DNA of 64,000 nucleotides, taken from the NCBI RefSeq assembly GCF_000276665.1, contig NW_004955438.1:7900594-7964593 (forward strand), read 5' to 3'. The DNA comes from Chinchilla lanigera. Taxonomy: Eukaryota > Chordata > Mammalia > Rodentia > Chinchillidae. Shown here piece after piece: positions 35,655-49,184 of this stretch (positions are counted from its first letter, which is position 1; each line of letters starts with the position of its first letter). The notes under the pieces were generated by a model, which was given only the letters and a program-made list of their open reading frames with translations, made no database searches and was not told the DNA's origin. Made by a program: the position numbers and the translations under genes.

Positions 35655-36788
35655 TCTGAATTCCTGATCTTCCTCTCTCTTTTTAATTCTTTGAATATTC
35701 CTTTTCATCTTCACCCAGAACAATTATTTGTGTGCTTAGAAAATAGAAAAAGACTTTTTCTTGGGATCTATTATTTTTTAAATTAAGTTTATGGGTACAT
35801 TTTATATATAAATATAACGATTATATTCATCATAAGGAATTCATACCTGTACATGATATATTTTGATCCCTCTTTTTTACCAATTCCCTCTCCTCCCTTC
35901 AACCCATGTCCAACTCCTTATTTACAAATTTGTTTCTATTTTATGCATTTATTTTATTCAGTTTCTGTTCCTTTCTCCCTACTTCCTTTACCCCTTCCAC
36001 CACCCTAGTTCTTCTTTCCTTATTAACAATTTCTTCCTATTTCACAATGTCCATTGTACATTTTTGCTCTTATTTACTTTTTAGTTTCTCACACCAGGGA
36101 AACAATGTGATATTTACATAAGTGAATCTGATTTATTTTACTTAAGAGTATGATCTCAAGGTGCATCTATTTACCTAGAAATGCCACATATCTATCCTTT
36201 TTTACAGCAGGATAGTAATCCATTATATAAAAAATTCCACATCTTCTTTATCCATTCATTGGTTGATGGGCATTTGTGTTGTTTCCAAGATTTAGCTATT
36301 ACAAACTGTGCTCCTATAAACATGGGAATGCATATGTCACTGAGATGTGATATTTTTAATTCTTCCAGGGAGATATCCAGAAAGGGAGTAGCTGGGTCAA
36401 ATGGGACCTGTAATCCTACTTTTTAAAGGAATCTCCATAGTGATTTCCACAGTGGTTGAACCACTGTACATTCCCACCAACAGTGGAAAATGGTTCCATT
36501 CTTCCCCACAGGCCTGCTGGCATTTGTTATTGGTTGATTTATTGATGATAGCCATTCTGGGTAAGATGAAATCTCAGCATTGTTTTAATTTTCATCTTTC
36601 CAATAAAGAGTGATGTTGAACATTTTTCATATATTTATTTGCCACTTGTATTTCTTTGTCTGAGAAGTGTGTGCTCATCTCAGATGTCCATTTTTGATTG
36701 TTCTTTAAATTTTGGCAGGTGTGATTTTTTTTTATTTTAGTTCTTTATATATTCTAGATGTTAGTCCTTTGTCTATGAAAGAGACAAT

Positions 36789-37156
36789 TGTTAGGGAGTT
36801 TCCAACATGCAACACTGTTCAGTGTCGCAGCAAAATCAGGCAAAGGGGGGATTGAGGTGAGTCTCATGTGAGTTTTGGGCTAAAGGAATTCAATTAATAG
36901 GTCCATTTTTTCCCGTGGCCAACTTTGAATGAATTATAAAACAAATAAAGGTGTTAGCAGCAGCAACAAAACAAGGATACAGTCAAACAATAAATCTAAA
37001 CTGGAGAGGAAGGGCTGTATCAAAACTAAGAAATTATAACTAGGCACACTGACCTTCCTGGTCAAAAGTAGCAGTAATGGAGGGATGTCCCTAACAGCGG
37101 AATTTCCAGCTGCATATGTGCCATGGTGTTCCAGATGAGGACAACTGTTTTTGAGG
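36789..37156 (+). mobile_element. right arm: LTR-like insertion inside the L1
   Basis: Starts TGTTAGGGAGTTTCC and matches the 35.3-kb copy in opposite orientation up to 37147. GACAATTGT occurs at 36783-36791 and again at 37157-37165, a plausible target-site duplication (the first copy overlaps the TG start). The copy lacks the CT-rich distal part of the left one. The 87-codon minus ORF 36934-37197 is a translation of it. Confidence 0.8.
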
Positions 37157-37255
37157 GACAATTGTCTCTGAGGGACAACTAGATAATTTTTTTTCATACT
37201 CTGTGGTTTGTCTTTTCACTCTGTTGATGATTTCTTTTACTGTGCAAAAGATTTT

Positions 37256-37337
37256 TTTTTTATTGGTACCAGGAATTGAACTCAGGACTTTGCACTTGCC
37301 AGGCAGACAATTATGCTGCTGAGCTATATCCCTGGCC
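37256..37337 (-). mobile_element. ID-type SINE with 13-bp target-site duplication, inside L1
   Basis: TATTGGTACCAGGAATTGAACTCAGG, CTTGCCAGGCAGAC, GCTGAGCTATATCCCTGGCC. TGCAAAAGATTTT flanks at 37243-37255 and 37338-37350. Confidence 0.95.
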
Positions 37338-39609
37338 TGCAAAAGATTTTTAATAGGATGAGATCCCAGTTATTGATTCTTTATATTATTTTATGTGCAG
37401 TTGGGGTTTTCTTCATGAAACCTTTGCCTACACCAATGTCTTCACAAATTCTTACTATTTTCTCTTCCAGCAGATTCAGTGTTTAAGTTTTAATATTTAG
37501 GTCTTCAATCCATTTCAGCTTTAGTTTAATGCATAGTGATAGACATGTGTCTGGTTTTATTCTCAGCATGTGGAAAGCCATTTCTTCCAGCACCATTTAT
37601 TAAAGAGACTGTTTTTCTTCCAGTGAATTTTGGCTCATTTTCTCAAAACTAAGATGGCTGAGTGTGTTTGGAGTTGTTTGTACACCTTGTAATCTATTCC
37701 ACTGATCCTCAGGTCTGCTTTATTTTGGCAATTTCGTACTGGTTGTATCACAGTAGTTTTACAGTATAATTTCAAGCCCAGAATTTTAACACTTCCTGCC
37801 TTGTCTTTGTTCTGGGAATTGCTTTTGCTATTCTAGGTCTCTTCTAGTTCCAAATGAATTTCAGGAATATTTTTGTAGTTCTGTGAGGTATGTTAATGCT
37901 ATTTTGATTGGGATTGCACTAAATCTATATAACAGTCTGGGGTGTTTGGCAGTGTTTGCTGTTTTCATTCTTCCTATCCATGAGCAAGGGATATTTTTCC
38001 ATTTTTGATATCCTTTTCACTCTCCTTTCACAGAATACTATAATTTTCAATGTGTAGATCTTTTACTTCTTTAGAATGATTCCTATATGTTTCATTTTTT
38101 TCCAATTCTATTGTGAAGGCTGTGTTTTTCCTAATTTCTCTCTCAGTGAGTTTGTTGTTTGTGTACAGGAATTCTATTGATTTTTGATTGTTGACTTTGC
38201 ATCCAGTTATACTACTGAATTTGATTGTTAAATCTACAAGTCTTTTTTGGAGTTTTGGGGATCTTCTATTTAGAGTTTCATGCCATCTGTGAAAAATAAT
38301 AACTTAACTTCTTCCTTTCCTGTCTATATTCCATTTATTTCTTTCTCTTGTCTAATTGCTCTGGCTAATATTTCTAAAACTATATTGAACAGGAGTGGTG
38401 ATAGTGGATATCCTTACCTTGTTTCTGATTTTAGAGTGAAACCTTTCAGTTTTTGACTATTTAGTATGATGCTTGCTGCTGGTTTGTTATGGTTGGATTT
38501 TATCAGATTGAAGTAAAGTTTATCTACCTCAGTTGTCTGTAAGGTTTTTTAAACCATGAGTGAGTGTTCAAGTGATTTGTCAAGTGATTTTTCTTTATCT
38601 ATTGAGATGATAATGTGCTTTCTTCCTTTGGCTTTGTTAATATGGTGTATTGCATTATTGCTTTGCATATGTTCAACCATCCTTGTGTTTTTGGCATGAA
38701 TCCTACTTGATTATGGTGTATAATCTTCTTGATGATTTGCTTCATTTTGTTTGCCAGTATCTTATTAAGGATTTTTGCATCCATGTTCATTATGGAAATT
38801 CATCTGTAATTTTCTTTTTTGGTTGGATCCTTCTCTGGTTTAGGTGTCAGAGTAATACTTGCTCCCAGGAATCAACTTGGAAGTATTGCATCTCTTTCAA
38901 TTTCATTAAAGAGTTTCAACATTAGGGGCATTAAATCTTCACTTAATATCTTATAGAATTCAACATTGACTCTATCAGGGCCTGGGCTTTTCTTTCTTAG
39001 TAAGTTTTTAATTATAATTTTCAATTTCATTGACTGATGATGAGTTATTCTGAATTTTATATACACTTGATTAAGTTTGATGATTTATATATGTCTAGGA
39101 ATCTTCCCATTTCTTCTATGTTTTCCTTTTTATTAGATTAGAGGTTCTTGAAATAGGCATCGATGTTCTGGATTTGGAGCAGATCAATTGTGATTTCACT
39201 CTGTTCATTCCTAATTGGTTGAACTTGAGTCCTTTTTTCCCTCATTTTGATAAGGTTCACTAGGAGTTTGTCAATTTTACTTAATTTTGCAAAGAACCAA
39301 CTCTTAGATTCATTGATTTCTTGTATTGTTTTCTTATACTGAATTGTTTTATTTTCAGTTCTAATCTTTATAATTTCCTCTCCAGTATGAGCTTTCAGTC
39401 TAATTTGCTCTTCCCTTCTAGGAGTTTGAAGTTCAACATTAAGTTGTTTATTTGAGTTCATTCTGTTTTTCTGATATGAAAATTCACTTCTATAAATTTC
39501 CCTCACAAGACTGCTTTCATTGTAACTTGAGATCTCATCTTTAGCACTTTATTACTCTGCTTTTTCTTTTTAAGTTTCTTGTTCTAGCTCATATTTTCAG
39601 CTACACTGA

Positions 39610-42600
39610 GGATTCTCAAATTTTCATCCGCATTTTTGTTGTTTGTTACATATTCAGAAGCAGATATTCCAGTAGTTCTTGGATCTAGATATGCCACACA
39701 CTTCAAGAAATCTATAGTCTGTACAGAACTTATCCTGTTTCTCTCTTTAACTTACTCTCATTTTTGTATTCCCTTACATAATAAAAAAGTGATACATCTA
39801 ATTTAATAATATTTGGAGATGGATTCTTTAGGAAGCAATTAGATCAGGAGAGCAGAGCACTCATGAGTGATATTAATGCTGTATTTTTTTTAAAAATATA
39901 GCTAGTTAGTTAGGTCCCTTTCTGCCATGTATGGACCCAGCTAGAAACTGTCCATCTATTTTAAAAACAGGGAAAGTGCCTGCAACAATTCTGTCCCTAC
40001 TGGCACCTGCTCTCAGATTTCCAACCTGTGCAGTGATGAGAAAGACATTATTTTAAGCCAACCAGTCCATAATAATTTGTTCTAGAAGCCCAAGTTGACA
40101 GACAATGCATTATACTTTAGTTTTCAGCAACAACAACCCAACATGGTTTCTCGGAAAACCATACTGAATCAGACTTATCATTTATCAGTCAATTTCTTTG
40201 CTTAAAAGACTTCCTATCACCCCAAGTCCAAACTCATCGTCTTTCAGAATCACAAAATTTAGATTCCTTTTCTCTGATATTTCTTGTACACTTGGTGCAC
40301 ATAACTTCCCTCCCCTCAACCATCCATAACTGAGTTGATCATCCAATCTTCAGAATAGTACCTGCACTCGCTCATATTCCTTTGCTGCATTTACCATTCT
40401 GTATTGAAAATCTTGTAGTACTTCCTTCCCTACAAATCTGTGAGTATTTTGACTGAAGGGAATGTGTGTTTATATACTCAGATATTGATGATAATTTTAA
40501 TGGTCCCATAAACGATGGAAATTGTGACTTAAAGTCTCCTGTTTTTTCTTAATGCATCATAATTGACAGTCAGAAAAGGTTCTTTGCTGTGTACACTTAC
40601 TGCTTGTTGTTCCTCTATATTCTTGATGCAGATTCCTTAACAAAATCCTGAGAAAGTCTAGGGAAGCAGGATTATCCATAAGCACAGGCTAAAGGAAAGT
40701 TGCTGCTGCAATAAGATCAAAGCTTTATTTGCAGACTACCTTAGATCATATCCTGAACAGCCCACAAAACATCACTGTTACATTTCAGAAAAATTCTTGC
40801 CATCTTAAAAAATAATTGCCATCATATTTCCAAGTCTAACTTTGTGTAGTCAAAAAATGTAAGCACTTATAAATTTGAAATTTGTTATTTGGGGCTATAA
40901 AACTTTTACAGTATAAAATATCTATTTTTAGTATCTTCATAGATCACTAAATTTTTTCTTTCAGTTCAAAAGACATGTTTTTGTAGTCTTCATCTGTGAA
41001 ACTTCGTTTTCTGCTTTTCACTCCTCCAAAGTCACATCTGAGAATTATAAAATGTATACCCAATTATTTGCAAATGTAAAAGTGGCAAAACAGTTAACCT
41101 AAATTTGTTCATGGCCATCAGCAATAGAGTACCTGGAAAATAACTCAATTCTATGGTCTCGAGGCAGGGAAAACTTCTAAAGCAAAAAAGTGCAACTTCT
41201 ATCTGAGAGCCCCAAAATTCTTTGGCAATGTAAGAGAAGTGGACATGTTTATGACAGCTTCTGCTTAAGACTACTAAAAGTCTGAGACAGGCTACTTAAA
41301 CAAGGCAAAGAATCAGATAGACAGTTTTTTTCTGTTTTTGTTTTTGTTTTTTAATGGATATACAAGAGGTGCCCACACTGATCATAGCTTTGTAGAAAGT
41401 TTCTAGTCCCTGTAGAGGGCAAATGTCAAAAAAAAAGATGGGCTTTTGCTAATGATCAAAATAGCCATGGGGTAACTCCAAAAAAAACAGGAACAAGATT
41501 CAGAAATCAAAGCACAATTCACATACCTAAATTGTTGCATTACTGAATATATAGTGACTGAACAGAATAAACTTGAGTTGGTGTTAGCAAAGTAGCACAT
41601 GCATGGGGTAGCATGGAGAATGAAGAAAGCTTGCTGAATAATTTTCACCACAGATTCAAATTTGCTCTAGAGCTTCATGTCTAGATTAAAACATTTTGGT
41701 ATACAGGAATTGACTTAGAAAAGGAGTAGAAGGCAGAAATGAGAGGGTATTGCTAAATTGGATATGGCCCCTGCTATTTTCCTTAGTAGTGGAGACTAGG
41801 GAGGTCTAAATAAGTGATATCAAACTGTTGAATAACATTTAAATCATTAATATGTAAATGAATACAAGTAAACTAAAATAGTTTATGCTCATTGGAATTT
41901 ATGGATTATTATGTAGAGACAAAGCTTGAATAATAGAACTAAGGAAGATCAAGGATCTACTTGGTATTGAAGAATAAGGATAGCCCATGTCCTTACCCCC
42001 AAGACTCTATTCCACACTCCATCTTTCATCTGTGATCTACTCTGGTTGTAAATTCACATCTCCTCCATGTAGACATGCTTCTACTTCATGGGGAGGGGGA
42101 AATGTGGCCAAAGCACCTCCTAATCTTCACATCTTGTTCATCAGCTTCTCCTGTCAGTGGAGAACACACCCTGCTTTGAAGTATTGTGGAAAATCCAACC
42201 CTACTCTGTTGATGATTCATGGACTCATTAGTAGAGTCATACAGGTTTCACCTTAGGCTAGTTGACTCTACGTGGAAAAATCACCTGTGGCTAAAGAGTT
42301 GAGGTCAAACAAGAAGCCAGCTTTTCCAGAACAATGGCATTGTGTTTGTGCAATGCTTCCAAAAAAAAAAAAAGAAAAGAAAGAAAGCAAGAAAACAAAA
42401 TATTCAATGGTGCCTCAATTAACTTTTTTCACAATTATGATTGCAAACCAAATTGGATGAGAACTAAATCAAATTTCTCCATAAGTCCAACACTGAATCT
42501 AAACACTGAATTTGATTCATTTGTCCTCTAATTTGGTTTGCGATCAGAATCATGGGAAGAACCAAAGTGCCTCTTTACTGCTCATCTAAGAATGATGAAG

Positions 42601-43613
42601 GATTGGTAATAGTAAGTGTGAAAAAGAGAATGACCTGGGTAAGTAATCAAACAAACAAAAAATCCTCTACAGGAGTTTTGTCAAATTTCTACAACCCACC
42701 ACTGGAGTGGCTGTGTTACTGAATATAGGGTGGTTCTTTACATAAGCATGTCAATCCATTTAAAAGTTCTACAGGCAATTCTTACTATAAACTACATCAA
42801 GAATGAGTGGTTTACAATCTAATGCTGTTCTCCATGATCTATTAACTGACAACACTGCCTTCAGCATTGTTTCCCTTCACTTGGCTGGAACAGCCAAGAA
42901 TATACAATTTTAGGTTAACAATGATAGATCAGTTCTCAAATGAAGATGGCAAATATGATCATGCTCCACTATGAAACATGTCAGATGCTTCTGAGAAGTG
43001 CTGTATGCGCCTGGTGTTGAGATCAGAAGCAGCACCTTGCTGATTCACTTACACTTGGCTCCACCTGACTTCTATCTTGGCAAGAATTTAAATTGCATTC
43101 ACATTCAAGAAAAGAGCACAAGGTAAACAAAATAATGAAAGGTTATAAGAAAATAGCTCTTTATAAATAGATTATGAAACAGACATTGATTGATATAAAT
43201 TATCAAATAATGGAGAAAAATCTCAGATTTATTGTTCAAACTTAAATAAAAAAATGCTGTGATAAATGTTTTGGTCATCTTAAAGCTCAATAATAAGTCC
43301 ATTGAATTTCTAGATAGCTTTATGCAGAGAATATAATGATTTATTTGTAGTAAAAAATTAAAATTTTGAATTATTTTTACCTTTTTTTGGTCAAGGATGT
43401 TTTTCTGTTCCCATCATGCAGAGTTTAATCATTCATTTCATGATCATCTATTTCTTCCTGAATATTTTATATGATTTTAATAGGAAAACATTACCGAGTT
43501 ACACATTGAGAAGAAAGTAAATGTTCACCAGTATTAAGATATGAAACAAGTTAAATATATAACATTACTAAAAGTATTGAAAGGTACACCATTTCTGTAT
43601 CAGGGTAATAAAC
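39610..43613. other. 4 kb of mostly unique sequence
   Basis: No gene. A possible L2 3' trace lies near 40365-40450, and A-rich runs lie near 42360-42395. ORFs 41403-41651 and 41987-42256 have no recognisable features. Confidence 0.4.
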
Positions 43614-43623
43614 AGGAAAACAG

Positions 43624-43709
43624 AGGGCCAGGGATATAGCTCAGTGGCACAAGTGCCTGCCTGCCAAGTGCAAGGTCCTCAGTTTGATTCCTGGTACCAA
43701 AAAAGAAAA
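43624..43709 (+). mobile_element. ID-type SINE with 10-bp target-site duplication
   Basis: AGGGCCAGGGATATAGCTCAGTGGC, GCCTGCCTGCCAAGTGC, CAGTTTGATTCCTGGTACC and an A-rich tail. AGGAAAACAG lies at 43614-43623 and 43710-43719. Confidence 0.95.
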
Positions 43710-43719
43710 AGGAAAACAG

Positions 43720-44570
43720 TTGGTGACCCCAGTTATTTGAATCACTGCTCTGAAAAATGAATTTTCTGTGTGAGTTTTATATTAGTGCAGGTAGTTGAGC
43801 TGAAAGTGACAGATTCTTGCACTACAACATAGTGTCCTCTTATCTGTGAACTCACTGGCATTACCAGCCTGGCTAGACAGAGTTGCTCCAGGGTATCTGT
43901 TCCGCTGGAGCTGCACAACATGTGTAAAGTAGCATGCAATGAAAAATGAAGCAAGCATTATTAACTCCTATCATTTTGTCTTGAAGTCATATATCATTTT
44001 GTTGTTTTTGTGTTGTTTCGATTTTGTCTTCATTGTTGTTTTCTTAGGTTTTTTAAATCTTTAAAATAAAAAGAAGAAAACAGAAAAAAGAGGCCATGGT
44101 GGGCAACATTAACCAGAACCATGAAGATGAGAAAAAGGGAGGGAAAGCACATAGAGGAGAATTGCAGGCATTCTCTATTAGTGGAGAGGACTCTGCGGTA
44201 AAGTAGCTGCAAAGAATTTTCCAGCTAGTGGTTGATTACTCGTGAAGAAGAAATTCAGAAAGCTAAAGAATTTCATGCCCTATCCTATGAAAAAGCATGG
44301 TGCTAATCATACAAAGGAAAACTACTCCACTAAGGTCAGCTGCATGTTGAAAATTTAGAGATGGCTGAATGCTAACCTGCCGTAGTAAAATGGGACGTGT
44401 CAATTCTAGGCTGCCAGAGCTGGTGAAAGGTGGAAAGTTTATCAAATGTGCAGCCCACAGTAGACAACCATAAATGTAAGTGAGAAAGAACAATTCTAAC
44501 CAACCCAAACTTCCATTTCGGGCAGGAACCATGATTAATTTTATTCATGAGTTTTATTTGGCTCTTAGCA
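43720..44570. other. no recognised gene or repeat
   Basis: Unique sequence. Confidence 0.4.
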
Positions 44571-44574
44571 TCAT

Positions 44575-44645
44575 GACAGCACATTGCAGGACTCAATAAA
44601 TAATGGATTCAATTAATACTTGAATGAATCCATAAATGAATGAAC
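44575..44645 (+). repeat. L2/MIR 3'-tail remnant
   Basis: GACTCAATAAATAATGG...TTGAATGAATCCATAAATGAATGAA is the typical end of L2-family elements. Confidence 0.5.
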
Positions 44646-44649
44646 ACCA

Positions 44650-45495
44650 AGATAAACTAGGAAGTATCATAATGAGATATGAAATCCTAGGCAGCAAACT
44701 TCAAATGAAAAGAATGTGATTCTTTCACTTTGTTTTGGAATAATACTGACTATAACTGTAGTGAACAGCTGGCTAAACAGATTTTTCTGAAGAGCTGGAT
44801 TAGGATTTCTAGTACAAGCATAACTGGGAATTAGAATAATGGGCTCTTGGCAAGGCATGAGCTTAATTTTAGGAGAATGAAGTTGAGTATGTTTGTCCAA
44901 AAACTAACTGCTCTACTCATTCAGCTTTGTACCCGGTACAGAGGGAGAGCCTGCTCTGATAAAAGCCATCATGGTGGATCACGGACATTCTCAGACTTCT
45001 TATGTCAAATTCAACTCTTATAAAATAACACAAAAGTCTATAATTTATAGAGAGTCAGTATTTTTATTGATGTGCTTTGAGTTGATGAGTGATCAAGAGA
45101 CTCTTGCTTTGTAAAGGAGGACAAGTCAGTAGGACTTTGTTGCTCCACTTTGATGAACCAGAAGACATCATATTCTCTTCTATTATAGGAGAAAATTTCC
45201 ACACCAAGGAAATACTTGCCAAAATGGTAGAAGTAACCTTTCATATTCTATGAAATTTTAAAAAAACTTATCATTAATTTTCCTTAAATATTTATTTACA
45301 TCCTAATATGTAATCATCATTGTAGGAATCACAAATACTATAAGACAATAAGACATGGTGTCTTCCTTCATAGAAATTAAGTTTGGATGTTCCAGTATAT
45401 ACAGCCATTTACACATAGACAATAGGTGCAAAGCACATTTTAAATTAAACACTGTTAAATAGAAAGTTTTGAAGAATGGGTGAAGTTTGATTCTG
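44650..45495. other. no recognised gene or repeat
   Basis: Unique AT-rich sequence. Confidence 0.4.
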
Positions 45496-45497
45496 TA

Positions 45498-45830
45498 GAA
45501 ATAATAAAAACAATTATTTACTGAGCTTGTACTATATGCCAGTCAATTCGTTCTCTTCTTAACTATGAATTTAACACTTGTATTAGCTATGTTATTAAAA
45601 CATTGAAATGGCAAACATCAAATTTCTTTTAGACTAAGAGTTTCAGACATAAGCCAAAAATCTGCATTTTTTTTGTATACACCTTAGTTACTCTGTAAGT
45701 TCCTCTGCGTAGGAAAACTTTAGTCATTATATCTGTACCTCAGTTTCTCATTTGTAATGTGGACTAATAAATAACAAAGTCTGAAAAGCTCTTTGAGAAG
45801 AGAGGCACTATAGGAATGGAAGAGGTGTGT
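45498..45830. repeat. MIR remnants, one sense and one antisense
   Basis: 45505-45580 reads TTTACTGAGCTTGTACTATATGCCAG (MIR sense). 45735-45825 reads TGTACCTCAGTTTCTCATTTGTAATGTGGACTAATAA (MIR antisense). Both are diverged. Confidence 0.6.
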
Positions 45831-46235
45831 ACATATATATCACATATACATATGCCCATTTATATGTGTTTACCTTAGTATTAATTTATATACTCTTAAT
45901 CTATCCATAATTTAAAGACTGTCCATATATCTATATATAATGAAGGGGATGGTGGCAGAGAAGAAAAAATTACCACAACTTTTGAGAAAACTAGATGCGT
46001 ATTGGTAAAATTATCGAAAATGCATAAGAAGCAAAGAACAGATTTAAAAATATCTAACTTAGCAAGGGAAAATGAATAACTAAGTTGGAATGGATGATTC
46101 AAACTTGACTGATGAGTGACAGCAGTTGGAGAAGGATCTCAAAGAGATGCTACTGCCAAGTGTTATATTACTACAGGAATTTAAGAACAGAATTCCCCTA
46201 TGGAAAAAAAAAAAAAGAAAAAACAAAAAACAGAT

Positions 46236-46345
46236 CAGGAAGGAGATGTAGCTCACTGGTAGAACACTGGCCTAGTGTATGAGGGCCCTTGATTCAATCC
46301 CCAACAGTGCAAAGAAGAAAAAAAAGAAAAAAAGAAAAATCAACC
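46236..46345 (+). mobile_element. ID-type SINE, divergent subfamily
   Basis: AGGAAGGAGATGTAGCTCACTGGTAGAACACTGGCC, TGATTCAATCCCCAACAGTGC and an A/G-rich tail. It has GGTAGAACACT rather than the GGCACAGTGCC of the other copies, so it is an older or different ID subfamily. An A-rich stretch at 46204-46230 lies just upstream. Confidence 0.85.
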
Positions 46346-46349
46346 TCCC

Positions 46350-49180
46350 CTGAAAACAACAACAGTGTTTTAAGTAAAGAAAACTACATAAATTTCCTGC
46401 AATATTCCTATTTACAATTTGCCATTACACTACAACCTGAATTTCCCCAAATGATAACAGCTAAACTAGAATCTACACTCCAAATTAATCTGATTTTTGT
46501 TTTTGTAATTTGAACAAATTAACTTAGAGGAAAACCAGTGTTGGCAAATACTTGAGAACTTGTCTCTCTTCAACTGCAAGATACATAAACTGTAGAAGTC
46601 TCCATTTGATCATCTCTTAACCCTTACATAAATGGAGAAATACACTACAACATTAGGGACTGGGGGATCTAATGTGTCTCTGAAATGTATAACTTACACT
46701 CTTGATTGTTCTGATATTCTTCTTGATGAGCAATGGCTACACTGGAGGATGGGTACCACAGGCTCAAAGGATATGAATAGCTGTCAAGTGATTTCAGAGG
46801 GTTTGAAAGAGATACTTTAGGAACCCCATAAACAGACCCTGAAAATCAGCACTATATTTCAGTATGGGATTTTAGATTCTAAATCACTAAACTCTCATAC
46901 CTAAAATTTAGGAGGCCACTGCTTAAAAATGAAAATAGTAAATAGAAATTTTAAACCCAAAGCAAAAAATTAAATATGTTAAAGAAGCAGCGGGCTAGAA
47001 GTCATATTCTATTTTCTTTGACCCCTTAACTATTTTCCACTTAAGTGGAAAATAATTGAGTTTCCATAATAACTGATCTTTCCCAATTTTCCTAACCAAA
47101 ACTAGATCCTATACTTGTTAAAAAAATGAATGTAATTTTTGCAGGTATCCAGATAAAATATTATCTTTTATTCCTTTCATTATTTCAGCATTGTATACAC
47201 ATAGGGAAATAATGTATAAAAGTAGAAAAGGAGAAATAAAATGATGATGTATACCCATGATACAAAGTACTGAATTGATGAAGTTGAGAACTAGCAGGCG
47301 GAAAAAACCAGAAATAAAAAGAGTGGAAAATGAAGAGAAGCAGAAAGTAAAAGTAGAATTATGGCTTCCACTCATGAGTCAAAAGCTACCTGTCTCTTAG
47401 TACATTTATGATATATAGCAACACCTTCAATACGGTAAAATATTAACTGATATTGACAAATTTGAACCCTTGTGTGGAAGAAGATAGTATATCTGTCAAA
47501 CAGAATGATTCAAGGCAAGACCAAATTCAAACTGAGAAGGGAAAAAAGGAAAAAAAAGTTGGACCAAAGATCCCTAAGTAAGTGTAGAAAGTGGCATGTA
47601 TACTGCCCGCAAAATGAGGGTGGATAAAGATTAACGGTCTGCAGATATCGTGCCCAAGCTTTGCAGAAGGCAGTTCTGTTTTATTTATGTTGGCTGCCAC
47701 AAAGAAGGAAGATGCAGGCCCACTCAGACGCATTCCACATGGCAGGAGAGTGCATCTACTTTCAGAAAAGAATTCTCTGAACTCACAGAGAATATTATCA
47801 GCATGCATATGATGGATCAAAATGGCAAGGCAATTAAGTTTCTTGATGTTAATTTGTGCCTTTTCTATGACTGATTGTAGTTTTGTGCTTTCCTTGATTC
47901 TTTTGGACAAACCTCTTCTCATAATTAAAACCAATCTCAGATATTTATATGATGCAGGTTCATGACGTGTAGTGCTGTGTCTGTAAAAGCCCTAAAAGGG
48001 GATCGTTAACAGATTTTAAAATGATTACTCTGTTCAAGTGAGCAATCAGTTAAAAACGGATAATAAGGAACTGTTCTCCTATATCTGTGAAATGACTATC
48101 TCCCAGAGCCTGCAGAATACAAATGATCAGAAGAGCAGAAAGGCCCAAAATAGGGTTGTAACAGTCATAAATTTCAAAGAAGCTTATTCTAAGATCATCT
48201 CAGTTTTAATACTTGCTTTGGAGTGAAAATAATCAATTTGAAGTTATTATTATGCAGACATCTTAACTACCAAGTAGTAATCTGTTCATTAGTCATTTTC
48301 AGCCCTATTTTAAATATATGCCTGAAAATAAACATTTGGGTAAAATAATCAATCATGTGCATATTGCTTTATGAAGTAAAGCATACTCCAATTAAACATA
48401 ACTCATTCTATTGTTAAAAATATAATTATTATAACATCTTTGGGATAAAAACTAGAACTGAAATTGTTAAAAAGACTTACCTAAGATGTTCCTGCTTGGA
48501 TGTTGTGGGTTTACAATCAGACTCAGTATTTCTAACTCAGTTCTTGGATTAAATTGAAAAACCCTGGTGTCTATGGTAGGCGCAATTACAGTATTGTGCC
48601 TGGGTAATAATATTGCGATATAAGGGACAAGAACTGTTTCCTGAAGAAATCTCAGGAAGTATTTAATTAAACTTTTATTTAAATATAATTTTGATAAGTA
48701 CCACAAAAGACAAGGTTAATAAACCAATGTTACGGTAACATAATCACCTTAGTTGGTTAAGGTTAAGAAAACTTTCCTGAGAAAGTAAATTAAGGTGGAA
48801 TTTTTTTTGACAAGTTAATCAGCAAAACAAAAAAGTGGGATGGAGAGGATGATGTACACTGGCATGAATGCCACACGTGGGATAAAACGAAAGACAGCCA
48901 TGTCTGAGACACAAAGGGAACAAGGAAATGACTGGTGCAAACTGATGAAAGTGACACAGTGTAGTCAAACAGTGTGTGCCTCTCCCAAAGAAGTGATCAG
49001 TAGTTGAAGGTACGATAGTAGTAAGATCAGGAAGCAATATATAGTAAGTGCAGGTTGAGGAGCAAAGCGAAGAAAAAGTTGGATAGCAATAAAAATAGAG
49101 AGAAGGCCAATTAGAAAAGAGTGAAAATCATAAACAGGGACTTCACCAATGAAGTTATATAGAGTGAAATTGTGCACTGG
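46350..49180. other. mostly unique sequence with one unassigned 135-codon ORF
   Basis: The longest ORF of the window lies at 47527-47934 (minus, 135 codons, starting MVLIMRRGLSKRIKESTKLQ). No domain, signal peptide or homologue is apparent, and a 74-codon ORF runs on the opposite strand. I treat it as probably non-coding. Confidence 0.4.
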
Positions 49181-49184
49181 AAAA

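Larger units (their letters stand above)
35765..39600 (-). mobile_element. 5'-truncated LINE-1, antisense, interrupted twice
   Basis: The minus strand holds about 3.4 kb of L1 once inserts are removed. ORF2 remnants include INESKSWFFAKLSKIDK (39138-39506), KSPGPDRVNVEFYK (near 38980) and [14 protein letters not shown] then HHNQVGFMP (38599-38790). These are the segments leading into and within the reverse transcriptase. The 3' UTR is at the left. Stops and frameshifts are frequent. It is interrupted by the LTR-like copy at 36789-37156 and an ID at 37256-37337. Confidence 0.92.

Noticed and set aside
38599..39506. Reverse-transcriptase-like ORFs on the minus strand
   Set aside because: They are broken ORF2 pieces of a truncated L1, not an independent reverse-transcriptase system.
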